A stretch of 64,000 bases of DNA. Source: CAUJIW01 sp963205175 (GTDB lineage: Bacteria > Pseudomonadota > Alphaproteobacteria > Sphingomonadales > Sphingomonadaceae). Position numbers and translations under genes: made by a program. The notes beneath the pieces were generated by a model. The model saw only the letters and a list, made by a program, of their open reading frames with translations. It ran no database searches and was not told the DNA's origin. The stretch is taken from assembly GCA_041060555.1 (NCBI GenBank), contig JBEUDS010000008.1; one strand, 5' to 3'. Below are positions 1 through 9,301 of the stretch, in pieces. The number at the start of each line of letters is the position of its first letter. The first letter of the stretch is position 1.

Positions 1-1
1 C

Positions 2-1495
2 GGTCCGCTGTGCGAGCGCCTGATCGCCCCGCCGGTGAAAAGCGCCCGGCTGCAGTTTCTCGACAGCGAGAACGAGGCGCGCCTGCGTGCCGCCATCGCC
101 GACCTGCCCCCTGTCGGCGGGTCGTCGCTGCTGCAACTCTATGACGGCGCGGATCGCGCCTTGCGACTGGCGGTGGTGGTGCGCGTGGATGCCGACCGCC
201 GGCGCCAGCTCGATCTCGGCCCAGGCGGTCCGGTGCCGCCGGCCGGCGCCCTCGCCATCCTGCTGCCCGGCGGCTCGCCGGCCATGCGTTCCGATGCCCT
301 GCTGCGCGACGGCTTCGGCCTGACGGCGGCGGAAACCCGGCTGGTGCGCCAGCTGGAAGACGGTCTGTCGCTCCAGGAAGCCGCTGGTGTGCTCGGCATC
401 CGCCTCAACACCGCGCGCAACCAGTTGAAGTCGGTGTTCGACAAGATGGGCGTGCGCCGGCAGAGCGAGTTGGTGAAGCACCTGATGGAGCTCGCCACCA
501 TCGCCCGCTACATGCCCGGCAACGCACCGGCCGGCCCGCCGCCACGCCGCACTCCCGGCGATCAGGCCGGTGGCGAGACGCTGCGGCGCCACGGGCTGCC
601 TGACGGTCGTCAGCTGAGCTACCGCCGCTATGGCCGGCCGGGCGGCCGGCCGGTACTGGCGCTGCATATGTGGGGTGGCGCGACGCTGCTGCCACCGGGC
701 ACCCCGGCGCTGGCGGAGCGCCTGGATCTAGACCTCGTGTCGGTTGCCCGCCCCGGCTATGACGGCGCCTCCCCGGTCGCCGACATGAACGTCACCGATC
801 ACGCCGCCGACCTCGGCCATCTGCTGGACACGCTGGCCATGCCAACCACCCAGATACTGGCGATATCGGCCGGCGCGGCCTACGCGCTGGGCCTGGCGCT
901 GGCAGCGCCGGCGCGGGTCGAACGGCTGTTCCTGCTGACGCCGCGCCCCACCGGCCGCGACAACTGGCGCGGCGGCGAACGCACCGGCTGGCATCATTTC
1001 CGCGACTATCTGGTGCGCTTCCCCGGTGTTGCCGACGCCATGGGCGGCGTCATCAGCCGGACCATGACCCGGGAATCCATCGTCCGCACCATCCGCCGGC
1101 TCGAACAGGGCTGCGCCAAGGACCAGCAGTTCTTCGCCGACCATCCGGAGCACTTCAACTATCTGGTCGATGTCATGTACGGCGCCGTGAAGCAGTCGAT
1201 GGCGGGGATGCGGGACGAGCTGAAATACTCCGCCCGCGATGACCGTCTCGACCTCGCCGACCTGGCGCCGCCGCTGACGATCTGGCACGACTCCGAGGAC
1301 CCGGTGATCCCGGCCGACGCCTTCCTGCGCCAGCTGCCGGCCACGCTGCAACCGGACCTCCGCCTGTTCGACGGCCCTGGTCATTATCTGTGGGTGCGGC
1401 GCTGGCAGGATATCCTGCGTGCCCTCGCGGACTGGCCAGCCGCGACCCGGCAGGGACCCGACAGCCGTGTGGCCGGCCAGCCCTTGACGGCATGA
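2..1495 (+). CDS. LuxR-type HTH / alpha-beta hydrolase fusion protein (5' partial)
   Basis: The reading frame is open to the left edge of the window, so the N-terminus is missing; GTG at 35 is an internal candidate start. Counting from that GTG, residues about 95-155 form a LuxR/GerE-type helix-turn-helix (LTAAETRLVRQLEDG..., then RLNTARNQLKSVFDKMG). Residues about 185-470 form an alpha/beta hydrolase. It has a serine elbow AISAGAA, which departs from the usual GxSxG by Ala for the first Gly, an acid residue in WHDSEDPVIP and a histidine in GPGHYLW. The likely role is a DNA-binding regulator whose hydrolase-like domain senses or processes a small ester or amide ligand. Whether the hydrolase is active is inferred only. 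Confidence 0.8.
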   Translation, partial: GPLCERLIAPPVKSARLQFLDSENEARLRAAIADLPPVGGSSLLQLYDGADRALRLAVVVRVDADRRRQLDLGPGGPVPPAGALAILLPGGSPAMRSDALLRDGFGLTAAETRLVRQLEDGLSLQEAAGVLGIRLNTARNQLKSVFDKMGVRRQSELVKHLMELATIARYMPGNAPAGPPPRRTPGDQAGGETLRRHGLPDGRQLSYRRYGRPGGRPVLALHMWGGATLLPPGTPALAERLDLDLVSVARPGYDGASPVADMNVTDHAADLGHLLDTLAMPTTQILAISAGAAYALGLALAAPARVERLFLLTPRPTGRDNWRGGERTGWHHFRDYLVRFPGVADAMGGVISRTMTRESIVRTIRRLEQGCAKDQQFFADHPEHFNYLVDVMYGAVKQSMAGMRDELKYSARDDRLDLADLAPPLTIWHDSEDPVIPADAFLRQLPATLQPDLRLFDGPGHYLWVRRWQDILRALADWPAATRQGPDSRVAGQPLTA

Positions 1496-1711
1496 CTCCC
1501 GCATAGCCCAATTGGGTCATGCGACAAACCGTTGGGCGCACTATAAATCCAACGAAATCCGGTGGTTGTTCGTGATGACAGGTGCGACGCAGGCCGCCGG
1601 AAAACAGCCACTTCACCCATCTGACGAATCGGGTGGTTCAGCAGGCCACGACCGGCAGCGGCGAATCTCGACCCATTTGCCACTGCTGCCAGCGGCCACT
1701 CGCACCTTCAG
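1496..1711 (+). other. Non-coding stretch ending in a terminator; possible small RNA
   Basis: This 216-nt gap between the hydrolase-fusion gene and the next terminator shows no convincing CDS; short frames here have no ribosome site or recognisable product. It contains TATAAA at 1542-1547, but no good -35 box at normal spacing. It runs directly into an intrinsic terminator on the + strand. It may be only the 3' UTR of the upstream gene, or it may encode a small RNA. Confidence 0.35.
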
Positions 1712-1741
1712 GCCACCGGCTCCCCGGTGGCTTTTTTTTTT
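1712..1741 (+). terminator. Rho-independent terminator
   Basis: An inverted repeat, GCCACCGG-CTC-CCGGTGGC (allowing one extra C), is followed by ten T residues (1732-1741) on the + strand. This is a textbook intrinsic terminator for the transcript of the hydrolase-fusion gene or of a separate small RNA. Confidence 0.85.
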
Positions 1742-1794
1742 GCAGTGTTGCCGCCCCCCACCGGCCGGTACAACCGGCCTGAAACAGCCGCGGC

Positions 1795-1826
1795 CAAACA
1801 AAAGCGGCGGGGTTGCCCCCGCCGCT
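1795..1826 (-). terminator. groESL operon terminator
   Basis: A 10-bp perfect stem (AGCGGCGGGG / CCCCGCCGCT) lies just beyond the groL stop codon. On the minus strand it is followed by TTTTGTTTG. It ends the groES-groL transcript and converges on the + strand terminator at 1712-1741. Confidence 0.85.
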
Positions 1827-1851
1827 CTCGTTCAGCGCTGATCGGCCGGAC

Positions 1852-3489
<1,638 letters not shown>

Positions 3490-3539
3490 GTTTCAGCTCC
3501 TTGAAAATCTCGTGGGGACTGGTCGCGTGGGCGACCAGG

Positions 3540-3935
3540 TTACTTCTTGGGACGACCGCGCTTGGCGGGGGCGGCCTTGGCGGCCGGCTTGGCCGGAGCG
3601 GACTTCACGGCCTTCACGGCAACCGGCTTCGCGGCGGCCTTAGCGGTCACCTCGATGATGCCGAGCACGTCCGATTCCTTCATGATCAGCAGCTCTTCGC
3701 CGTTGACCTTGACCTCCGTGCCCGACCACTTGCCGAACAGCACCCGGTCACCGGCCTTGACGTCGAGCGGCACCAGCTTGCCGGTCTCGTCGCGAGCGCC
3801 CGAACCGGCGGCGACGATCACGCCCTCTTGCGGCTTTTCCTTGGCGGTGTCCGGGATAATGATGCCACCGGCGGTCTTCTCCTCGGATTCGACGCGACGC
3901 ACCAGCACTCGGTCGTGCAGGGGACGGAAAGACAT
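3540..3935 (-). CDS. groS: Co-chaperonin GroES with Ala/Lys/Pro-rich C-terminal extension
   Basis: Residues 1-95 are a normal GroES: SFRPLHDRVLVRRVESEEKTAGGIIIPDTAKEKPQ, the usual mobile loop, and the GDRVLFGKWSGTEVKVNGEELLIMKESDVLGII beta-barrel core. The family usually stops there. This protein continues for about 35 residues of Ala, Lys, Pro and Val, ending PAKRGRPKK. The tail is strongly basic, resembles histone H1-like or AT-hook tails, and is in the same frame with no sign of frameshift. The gene is the first of the groESL operon. The core assignment is certain; the function of the tail is unknown. Confidence 0.98.
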   Translation of the reverse strand: MSFRPLHDRVLVRRVESEEKTAGGIIIPDTAKEKPQEGVIVAAGSGARDETGKLVPLDVKAGDRVLFGKWSGTEVKVNGEELLIMKESDVLGIIEVTAKAAAKPVAVKAVKSAPAKPAAKAAPAKRGRPKK

Positions 3936-3998
3936 GCAGTCACCTCTTTGTTAGCTGAGGACCAGCAACAGCGGCCCCCGGGATCTGGTCCAATGGCC

Positions 3999-4025
3999 TT
4001 GGCACTCACGCGGCGTGAGTGCTAG
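3999..4025 (-). promoter_or_regulatory. CIRCE element (HrcA operator)
   Basis: TTGGCACTC-N9-GAGTGCTAG matches the CIRCE consensus TTAGCACTC-N9-GAGTGCTAA at 16 of 18 arm positions. It lies 64 nt upstream of groS and next to the predicted transcription start. HrcA binding here would repress groESL outside heat stress. Confidence 0.93.
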
Positions 4026-4035
4026 CGGCTGCCCG

Positions 4036-4065
4036 GATATGAGCACGCCCCGCCCCCGAGTCAAG
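4036..4065 (-). promoter_or_regulatory. groESL promoter (RpoH-like)
   Basis: On the minus strand CTTGACT (-35) is separated by 17 nt from CATATC (-10). The CTTGAC...CATAT pattern resembles alphaproteobacterial heat-shock (RpoH) promoters. The predicted start falls at the edge of the CIRCE element, consistent with dual positive and negative heat-shock control. Confidence 0.6.
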
Positions 4066-4149
4066 GCGCCCCCCGCAGATTCCCGCCGATCGCGTTTTAC
4101 TGACGCCCCCATCCCCTGTATCTGAAACGGAACTGGTTTCGCTCTTTGC

Positions 4150-6081
4150 ATGAGGCGGCTGCTGTCCATGTGGAATTTCATCAAGGCGCTGTGGCGCGCC
4201 CTCGTTGTCACCAAGGATCTGGTGTTCGGCGTCATTGCCGTGCTGCTGCTGCTGGGCGTCGTGGCGGCACTGATGCCCCGGACACCGGCACCGCTGCCCG
4301 ACAAGGCGGCGCTGGTCATCCGCATCGACGGCATTCTGGTGGACCAGCGCTCGCCCACCGATCCGCTGGTGATGCTGGGCGGCGCCGATGGCCTGCCAAC
4401 CGAGGTTCTGCTGCGTGACGTGCTGACGGCGATCGACCGCGCCTCGACCGATCCGCGCATCGCCGCCGTCAGCCTGGAACTCGACGGCTTCTTCGGCGCC
4501 GGTCCCGGCACGCTGGAAACGGTGGGCCGCGCGCTCGACCGCTTCCGCGAGAGTGGCAAGCCGATCTACGGCTATGGCCGCTACTTCGCCGAGCCGCAAT
4601 ATCAGCTGGCGGCGCGCGCCAGCGAGCTTTGGCTGCACCCGATGGGTGGCGTCGTGCTCACCGGCTATGGCCAGTACAACCTCTACTTCAAGGACGCGCT
4701 CGAACGTCTGAAGGTGAATGTCCACGTCTTCAAGGCCGGCCGATTCAAGTCCTTTGTAGAGCCTTACGACCGGCAGGACATGTCGCCCGAGGCCCGCGAG
4801 GCCGCACGTGCGCTCTATGCGGCGCTGTGGGGCAACTATGTCGCCGAGACCGGCGCCGCACGCACCGGCAAAGGGTTCGACCTGACCCGCATGATCAATG
4901 ACGCGCCAGCCATGCTGGCGGCCAAGGGTGGCGATCTTGCCCAGATGGCGCTGGCCGCGCGCGCGGTCGACCGGGTCGGTGCCTATGCCGACTATGCCCG
5001 GGCACTGGCCAAGGTGGCGGGAGACGGCGAGGACAGCGATGGCCTGCCCTCCTTCTCCCAGGTCGACATGGAGCGCTATCTGGCGGCCACCAGCGACATG
5101 GAACGCTCCAGCGGTGACGCCGTGGGCGTACTCTACGTGTCGGGAGACATCATCGACGGCGAAGGCCCGGCCGGAGTCGCCGGCGGCGACACCATCGCCC
5201 GACTGGTGCGACAGGCGATGCAGGAGGGCGACATCAAGGCTCTGGTGGTGCGCATCAACTCGCCCGGCGGATCGGCAACCGCCGCCGAGGCGATCCGCGA
5301 ACAGCTGGCGCTGGCCCGCGCCGAGGGCCTGCCGATCGTCGCCTCGTTCGGCACCGTCGCCGCCTCGGGCGGCTACTGGGTCGCCACCGCCGCCGACGAA
5401 ATCTGGGCGGAGCCGTCGACGATCACCGGTTCGATCGGCGTGTTCGGCATCATCCCGACGTTCGAGGAGACACTGGCGTCGGTGGGAGTCACCACCGACG
5501 GCGTCGGCGCCACGCCGCTGGCGGATGCCGGCAACATCACGCGGCCATTGTCACCTGCCGTGGCGACCATGATCCAGGCGACGGTCGACCACACCTACCA
5601 ACGCTTCATCGGCCTGGTCGCCGCCAATCGCAAGATGACCCTTCCGGCGGTGGACACCATCGGACAGGGACGGGTCTGGGCCGGTTCCACCGCGCGGGAA
5701 CTCAAGCTCGTCGATCACATCGGCGGCCTGGAACAGGCCATCGCCGCCGCGGCCCGGCGAGCCGGCCTGAAGCAGTACCGGGTCATCCATGCCGATCCCG
5801 GCGAGCCCTGGAAGGACATGTTGCTGCGCAAGCTGCTGAACACCGCGGCCCCGGCCCCGTCCGTCACACCGGTGGGCATCGGCGTGACGGACCAGCTTCA
5901 CCGGGCCGGCGTGCTGCTGACACCCCGGCGGATCACCCGGCTGGGCGACGTGCAGGCGACCTGCCTTGAATGCCTGCCGTTCAGCCCGTCGCCTCGTGCC
6001 GCCGCGCGCACGGCCTCGGCCGACGAGACCCTGCTGGGCGCCGCCTTGCTCACCGGACTGGCTGGCAAGATCGCGCAATGA
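4150..6081 (+). CDS. sppA: Signal peptide peptidase SppA, long (two-domain) form
   Basis: This 643-residue protein is an inner-membrane serine protease that degrades cleaved signal peptides. One N-terminal membrane helix spans residues about 24-42 (VFGVIAVLLLLGVVAAL). Two S49 domains follow. The catalytic Lys is K200 in GRFKSFVEPY and the nucleophile is S407 in AASGGYW, the Lys/Ser dyad split across domains as in the E. coli 67-kDa enzyme. ATG at 4168 is an alternative start. The last 70 residues, after the S49 core, are not recognisable. It is transcribed alone and ended by the hairpin at 6082-6110. Confidence 0.96.
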   Translation: MRRLLSMWNFIKALWRALVVTKDLVFGVIAVLLLLGVVAALMPRTPAPLPDKAALVIRIDGILVDQRSPTDPLVMLGGADGLPTEVLLRDVLTAIDRASTDPRIAAVSLELDGFFGAGPGTLETVGRALDRFRESGKPIYGYGRYFAEPQYQLAARASELWLHPMGGVVLTGYGQYNLYFKDALERLKVNVHVFKAGRFKSFVEPYDRQDMSPEAREAARALYAALWGNYVAETGAARTGKGFDLTRMINDAPAMLAAKGGDLAQMALAARAVDRVGAYADYARALAKVAGDGEDSDGLPSFSQVDMERYLAATSDMERSSGDAVGVLYVSGDIIDGEGPAGVAGGDTIARLVRQAMQEGDIKALVVRINSPGGSATAAEAIREQLALARAEGLPIVASFGTVAASGGYWVATAADEIWAEPSTITGSIGVFGIIPTFEETLASVGVTTDGVGATPLADAGNITRPLSPAVATMIQATVDHTYQRFIGLVAANRKMTLPAVDTIGQGRVWAGSTARELKLVDHIGGLEQAIAAAARRAGLKQYRVIHADPGEPWKDMLLRKLLNTAAPAPSVTPVGIGVTDQLHRAGVLLTPRRITRLGDVQATCLECLPFSPSPRAAARTASADETLLGAALLTGLAGKIAQ

Positions 6082-6110
6082 AAAAGGGCGCCGGAAACGG
6101 CGCCCTTTTC
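6082..6110. terminator. Bidirectional terminator between sppA and the peroxiredoxin gene
   Basis: The stem GGGCGCC-GGAAAC-GGCGCCC is flanked by an A-run on the left and TTTT on the right, directly after the sppA stop. It can serve sppA (+) and the convergent peroxiredoxin gene (-). Confidence 0.88.
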
Positions 6111-6129
6111 CCCGTCGCTGCCGATCCGC

Positions 6130-6612
6130 TCAGAGCTGGGTCAACGCGTGCTCGGCGCTCGACACCTTGAACTCGCCCGGCGCCTCGACATTGAGCTCGG
6201 TCACCACGCCGTCCTTGGCGATGATCGAGAAGCGCTGGCCGCGCTTGCCCATGCCGAACTTGGTGCCGTCCATCTCCAGGCCGAGCTTGGCGGTGAGGTC
6301 GCCGTTGCCATCCGCCACCATCAGCACCTTGTCGCCAGCCTCCTGCGACTTGCCCCAGGCGTTCATCACGAACACGTCGTTGACGGCAACGCAGACGATG
6401 CTGTCGACGCCCTTGGCCTTCAGCGCCTCGGCGTTCTCGATAAAGCCCGGCAGGTGCTTGGCCGAGCAGGTCGGCGTGAAGGCGCCCGGCACCGAGAACA
6501 GCACCACCGTCTTGCCGGCGAAGATCTCGTCGGTGGTGATCGGGCCCGGGCCGCTGTCGGTCATGCGCATCAGCGTAGCCGACGGAATCTTGTCTCCGAC
6601 CTTGATCGTCAT
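6130..6612 (-). CDS. Peroxiredoxin, Prx5/AhpE-like (glutaredoxin- or thiol-dependent)
   Basis: This 160-residue thiol peroxidase reduces hydrogen peroxide and organic peroxides. The peroxidatic cysteine is C49 in the Prx5 motif PGAFTPTC, and a second conserved Cys lies in DSIVCVAVND. The start MTIKVGDKIPSATL was preferred over a longer frame because it follows GGGAAG at good spacing and matches the family N-terminus. The protein is cytosolic. The gene converges on sppA and shares its terminator. Confidence 0.95.
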   Translation of the reverse strand: MTIKVGDKIPSATLMRMTDSGPGPITTDEIFAGKTVVLFSVPGAFTPTCSAKHLPGFIENAEALKAKGVDSIVCVAVNDVFVMNAWGKSQEAGDKVLMVADGNGDLTAKLGLEMDGTKFGMGKRGQRFSIIAKDGVVTELNVEAPGEFKVSSAEHALTQL

Positions 6613-6772
6613 TCCACTTCCCTTTCCTGATGGAGTCGCAATCTGTCGACAGGCGCACGCACCTGTCACCCCGCCGAGTTATAGTGCGCGCCGCCCCGGT
6701 GTCGAGGCCGGCACGGCCCGACACCCGACATCTCCCCTTGAAAGCACCCCGGCCAAGGCTCAAGTTACGCTA

Positions 6773-7336
6773 ATGACGGAGTCACCATCCCTGGAGGGAC
6801 AGCTGCTGCTGGCGATGCCCGGCATCGGCGACCCGCGCTTCGAGCGCGCCGTGATCCTGATGTGCCAGCACAACGCCGAGGGCGCCATGGGCCTGGTGAT
6901 CAACAAGCCGTTCCAGAAACTCTCGGTCGCCGACCTGCTGGGGCAGCTGGAAGTGGACGCCGGCGAGGAACTGGAGGACGTCGTCGTCCATGCCGGCGGA
7001 CCGGTGGAGCCGTCGCGTGGCTTCGTCGTCCACTCCACCGACTATGAGCAGCCCTCGACCCTTCAGGTCACCGAGTCGATCGCGCTGACCGCCACCATCG
7101 AGATCCTGCGCGACATCGCCGAAGGGCGCGGGCCGGCCCGCGCGCTCGTCGCGCTGGGCTATGCCGGCTGGGCACCGGGCCAGCTCGACCGCGAACTGAC
7201 CAAGCATGGCTGGCTGTCGGCGCCCGCCACCGATGCCCTCATCTTCGAAACGCCCCTGGAGAAGAAGTGGACCAGGGCGATGACCTCGATCGGCATCGAC
7301 GTGCGGATGCTCTCCGGCGAGGCCGGCCACGCCTGA
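6773..7336 (+). CDS. YqgE/AlgH family protein (DUF179)
   Basis: This 187-residue protein begins TESPSLEGQLLLAMPGIGDPRF and contains the family signatures AVILMCQHNAEGAMGLVINKP and GYAGWAPGQLDREL. Members are widespread proteobacterial proteins of uncertain function, linked to regulation of alginate genes in Pseudomonas. The ATG at 6773 gives the normal family length. It diverges from the peroxiredoxin gene. Confidence 0.93.
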   Translation: MTESPSLEGQLLLAMPGIGDPRFERAVILMCQHNAEGAMGLVINKPFQKLSVADLLGQLEVDAGEELEDVVVHAGGPVEPSRGFVVHSTDYEQPSTLQVTESIALTATIEILRDIAEGRGPARALVALGYAGWAPGQLDRELTKHGWLSAPATDALIFETPLEKKWTRAMTSIGIDVRMLSGEAGHA

Positions 7337-7419
7337 ACGGGCACATCTTAATAACAGTTAACGTGCCACAACCGTTCCCTTCGAGGCGGCGTTAATATCT
7401 TGGCCACATCCTGCGACTC

Positions 7420-7494
7420 ACCCGGGACAATCCGGGGGAGACTTCGGGCCGGACGCGGAGAAACCGCGCGGATGCCCGGCGACGCAAGGGTGGG
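7420..7494 (+). other. Structured 5' leader of the secreted-protein gene
   Basis: This GC-rich leader can fold into at least two nested hairpins: CCCGG-GACAAT-CCGGG, and an outer CCGG/CCGG pair enclosing CGCGG-AGAAA-CCGCG. It lies directly upstream of the ATG at 7497. No known riboswitch consensus was recognised. Confidence 0.35.
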
Positions 7495-7496
7495 AC

Positions 7497-7967
7497 ATGA
7501 CTGGACGCACGGGAACCATGGGTGCCATCGCCGCTGTACTGGCCCTGCTGGCCGGGCCGTCGCTGGCCGCGCCCTGCTGGTCGTCATCGGAGGTGAGGGC
7601 AGCCCAGGTGCGCGAGATGCAGACGCTGATGATGGTGGGCGCCTTGCAGTGCCGCCACATCGCCGGCAATGACGCGCTGGCCAGCTACAACCGCTTCGTC
7701 ACCCGCTTCCGGCCGCACATCAGTTCGCAAAACGACGTGCTGAAGGCCCGCTTCGCGCGCCTGCACGGCAATGGCGCCGGCCAGAACGCCTATGACCGCT
7801 ACACCACCAGCCTTGCCAACCTGCAGGCGGCGCGCGGTGCCCAGACCGGCTTCTGCGAGCAGGTCGCCGATGTCGGCCGCACGCTGGCGACCCTGAACGA
7901 CCAGGACATGCAGGCGATGGCCGCCCGGCTGGTGCCGGCGCCCGCCAGCGTCGAGTGTATCGAGTAG
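7497..7967 (+). CDS. Small secreted protein of unknown function
   Basis: The protein has 156 residues. Residues 1-25 are a Sec signal peptide (GAIAAVLALLAGPSLA followed by A-P). The mature part has five cysteines (C27, then Cys in LQCRHIAG, TGFCEQV and VECIE), suggesting disulfides in the periplasm. It is mainly helical, with no known catalytic motif. ATG at 7518 is an alternative start. It is transcribed alone behind a structured leader. Confidence 0.8.
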   Translation: MTGRTGTMGAIAAVLALLAGPSLAAPCWSSSEVRAAQVREMQTLMMVGALQCRHIAGNDALASYNRFVTRFRPHISSQNDVLKARFARLHGNGAGQNAYDRYTTSLANLQAARGAQTGFCEQVADVGRTLATLNDQDMQAMAARLVPAPASVECIE

Positions 7968-8049
7968 CGTCGCGTCACCCCCGCGGCCGGCGCCGCCAGT
8001 CGGTGTATCGGGGTCTGGCCGTTGCATCGGAGGCCCGCGCGCGTGTAGC

Positions 8050-8886
8050 GTGCGCGCCATCATGCGACCCGATGCCGACACCAAGCTGATCACCTCGCCC
8101 GCCAATCCGCTGATCAAGCGGATCAACGCCCTGCACGAGAAGAAGTTCCGCGTCCGCGAGGGACTGTTCCTCGCCGAGGGGCTGCGCATCGTCACGGAAG
8201 CGGCGGACGCCGGCGTCACGCCGGCCTATCTGATCCACGGCCCGGACATGAGCGACCATGTGCTGCTGCGCCGGCTGATGGCCGCCACCCGGGCGGCCGG
8301 CGGCGAGGTTGTCGAGACCTCGGCCGACGTGCTGCGCAAGCTCTCCCGCAAGTACAATCCGCAGTCGGTGCTGGGTGTTTACACCGAACCCGCGCGCACC
8401 CTGGCCGACCTCGACCGCACGGCGAGCTTCGCCTGGATCGTCTGCCAGAGCCTGAAGGACCCCGGCAACCTCGGCACCATCCTGCGCACCGCCGACGCGG
8501 TGGGGGCCGGCGGCGTCATCCTGCTCGACCAGTCGTGCGACCCCTACAGCGTCGAGGCGGTGCGGGCCTCGATGGGCGCGCTGTTCACGGTGCCGGTGGT
8601 GCAGGCGGAGTGGGCCGACTTCCTGCCCTGGCTGCGCGGCGGGCCGGGTTTTCTGGTCGGCGCCTCGCTCAATGCCAGCGAGGACTATCAAGCGATCCGC
8701 TACCCGGCGCCGACCTTCCTGTTCATGGGCAACGAGCAATCGGGCCTGCCGGCCGACTATGAGGCGGCATGCGACGCGCGCATCCGCATCCCGATGCAGG
8801 GCAAGGCGGACAGCCTCAATGTCGCCGTCGCCACCGCGGTGCTGCTCTACGAGGTGTTCAACCAGCACCGGCGAGCCGACCGGTGA
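8050..8886 (+). CDS. SpoU/TrmH-family RNA methyltransferase
   Basis: The 278-residue protein has an N-terminal RNA-binding substrate domain (SPANPLIKRINALHEKKFR) and a C-terminal SPOUT knot. The knot carries the three SpoU motifs: NLGTILRTADAVGAGGV, FLFMGNEQSGLP and IPMQGKADSLNVAVATAVLL. It should 2'-O-methylate rRNA or tRNA using S-adenosylmethionine; the exact site is not predictable. The start is GTG 8050 or ATG 8062, and neither has a clear ribosome site. It overlaps the next gene by 4 nt, so they are likely cotranscribed. Confidence 0.92.
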   Translation: MRAIMRPDADTKLITSPANPLIKRINALHEKKFRVREGLFLAEGLRIVTEAADAGVTPAYLIHGPDMSDHVLLRRLMAATRAAGGEVVETSADVLRKLSRKYNPQSVLGVYTEPARTLADLDRTASFAWIVCQSLKDPGNLGTILRTADAVGAGGVILLDQSCDPYSVEAVRASMGALFTVPVVQAEWADFLPWLRGGPGFLVGASLNASEDYQAIRYPAPTFLFMGNEQSGLPADYEAACDARIRIPMQGKADSLNVAVATAVLLYEVFNQHRRADR

Positions 8887-9287
8887 GCCCCGGCGAGCGT
8901 GACCTCACGCGTCTGCTCGCCAGCCTGTCACCGCTGCTCGACCCCGAGGAATACGGCTTCGGCCTGCTGCCGCCCGAGGCGCCGCTGCCCTTGGCGCCGC
9001 TGGCGCTGTTTCGCGAAGCCGAGGGGACGACGCTGATCGCGCCGGCACAGGACCTTGCCCGGGCCGGCGTGCCGCACGTGGCCGGCTGGGCGCGCATCAC
9101 GCTGATGGTCCATTCGTCGCTCGCGGCCGTCGGGCTGACCGCGGTGGTGGCCCAGGCACTGACCAGCGCCGGCATTCCCGCCAACATGGTCGCCGCCTAC
9201 CACCACGATCACCTGTTCGTGCCGTGGGCGCAGCGGCAGGCGGCCCGCGACGTGCTCGACCGGCTGGCGGCCGCCGCGCGGGCCTGA
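8883..9287 (+). CDS. ACT-domain protein (COG3602-like)
   Basis: This 134-residue protein has two ACT-like halves, residues about 1-65 and 66-130 (AGWARITLMVHSSLAAVGLTAVVAQALTSAG...; AYHHDHLFVPW). ACT folds usually bind amino acids as allosteric effectors; no partner enzyme is attached. The GTG start overlaps the stop of the RNA methyltransferase (GTGA), which supports translational coupling. Confidence 0.85.
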   Translation: MSPGERDLTRLLASLSPLLDPEEYGFGLLPPEAPLPLAPLALFREAEGTTLIAPAQDLARAGVPHVAGWARITLMVHSSLAAVGLTAVVAQALTSAGIPANMVAAYHHDHLFVPWAQRQAARDVLDRLAAAARA

Positions 9288-9301
9288 GCGGAACGCCGGG
9301 C

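Noticed and set aside
7348..7363. Possible CtrA site TTAA-N6-TTAAC
   Set aside because: The spacer is 6 nt; CtrA sites need 7, and no cell-cycle gene follows.
7420..7494. Leader considered as a cyclic-di-GMP (GEMM) riboswitch because of GACGCAAGGG
   Set aside because: The conserved first half of GEMM is missing.
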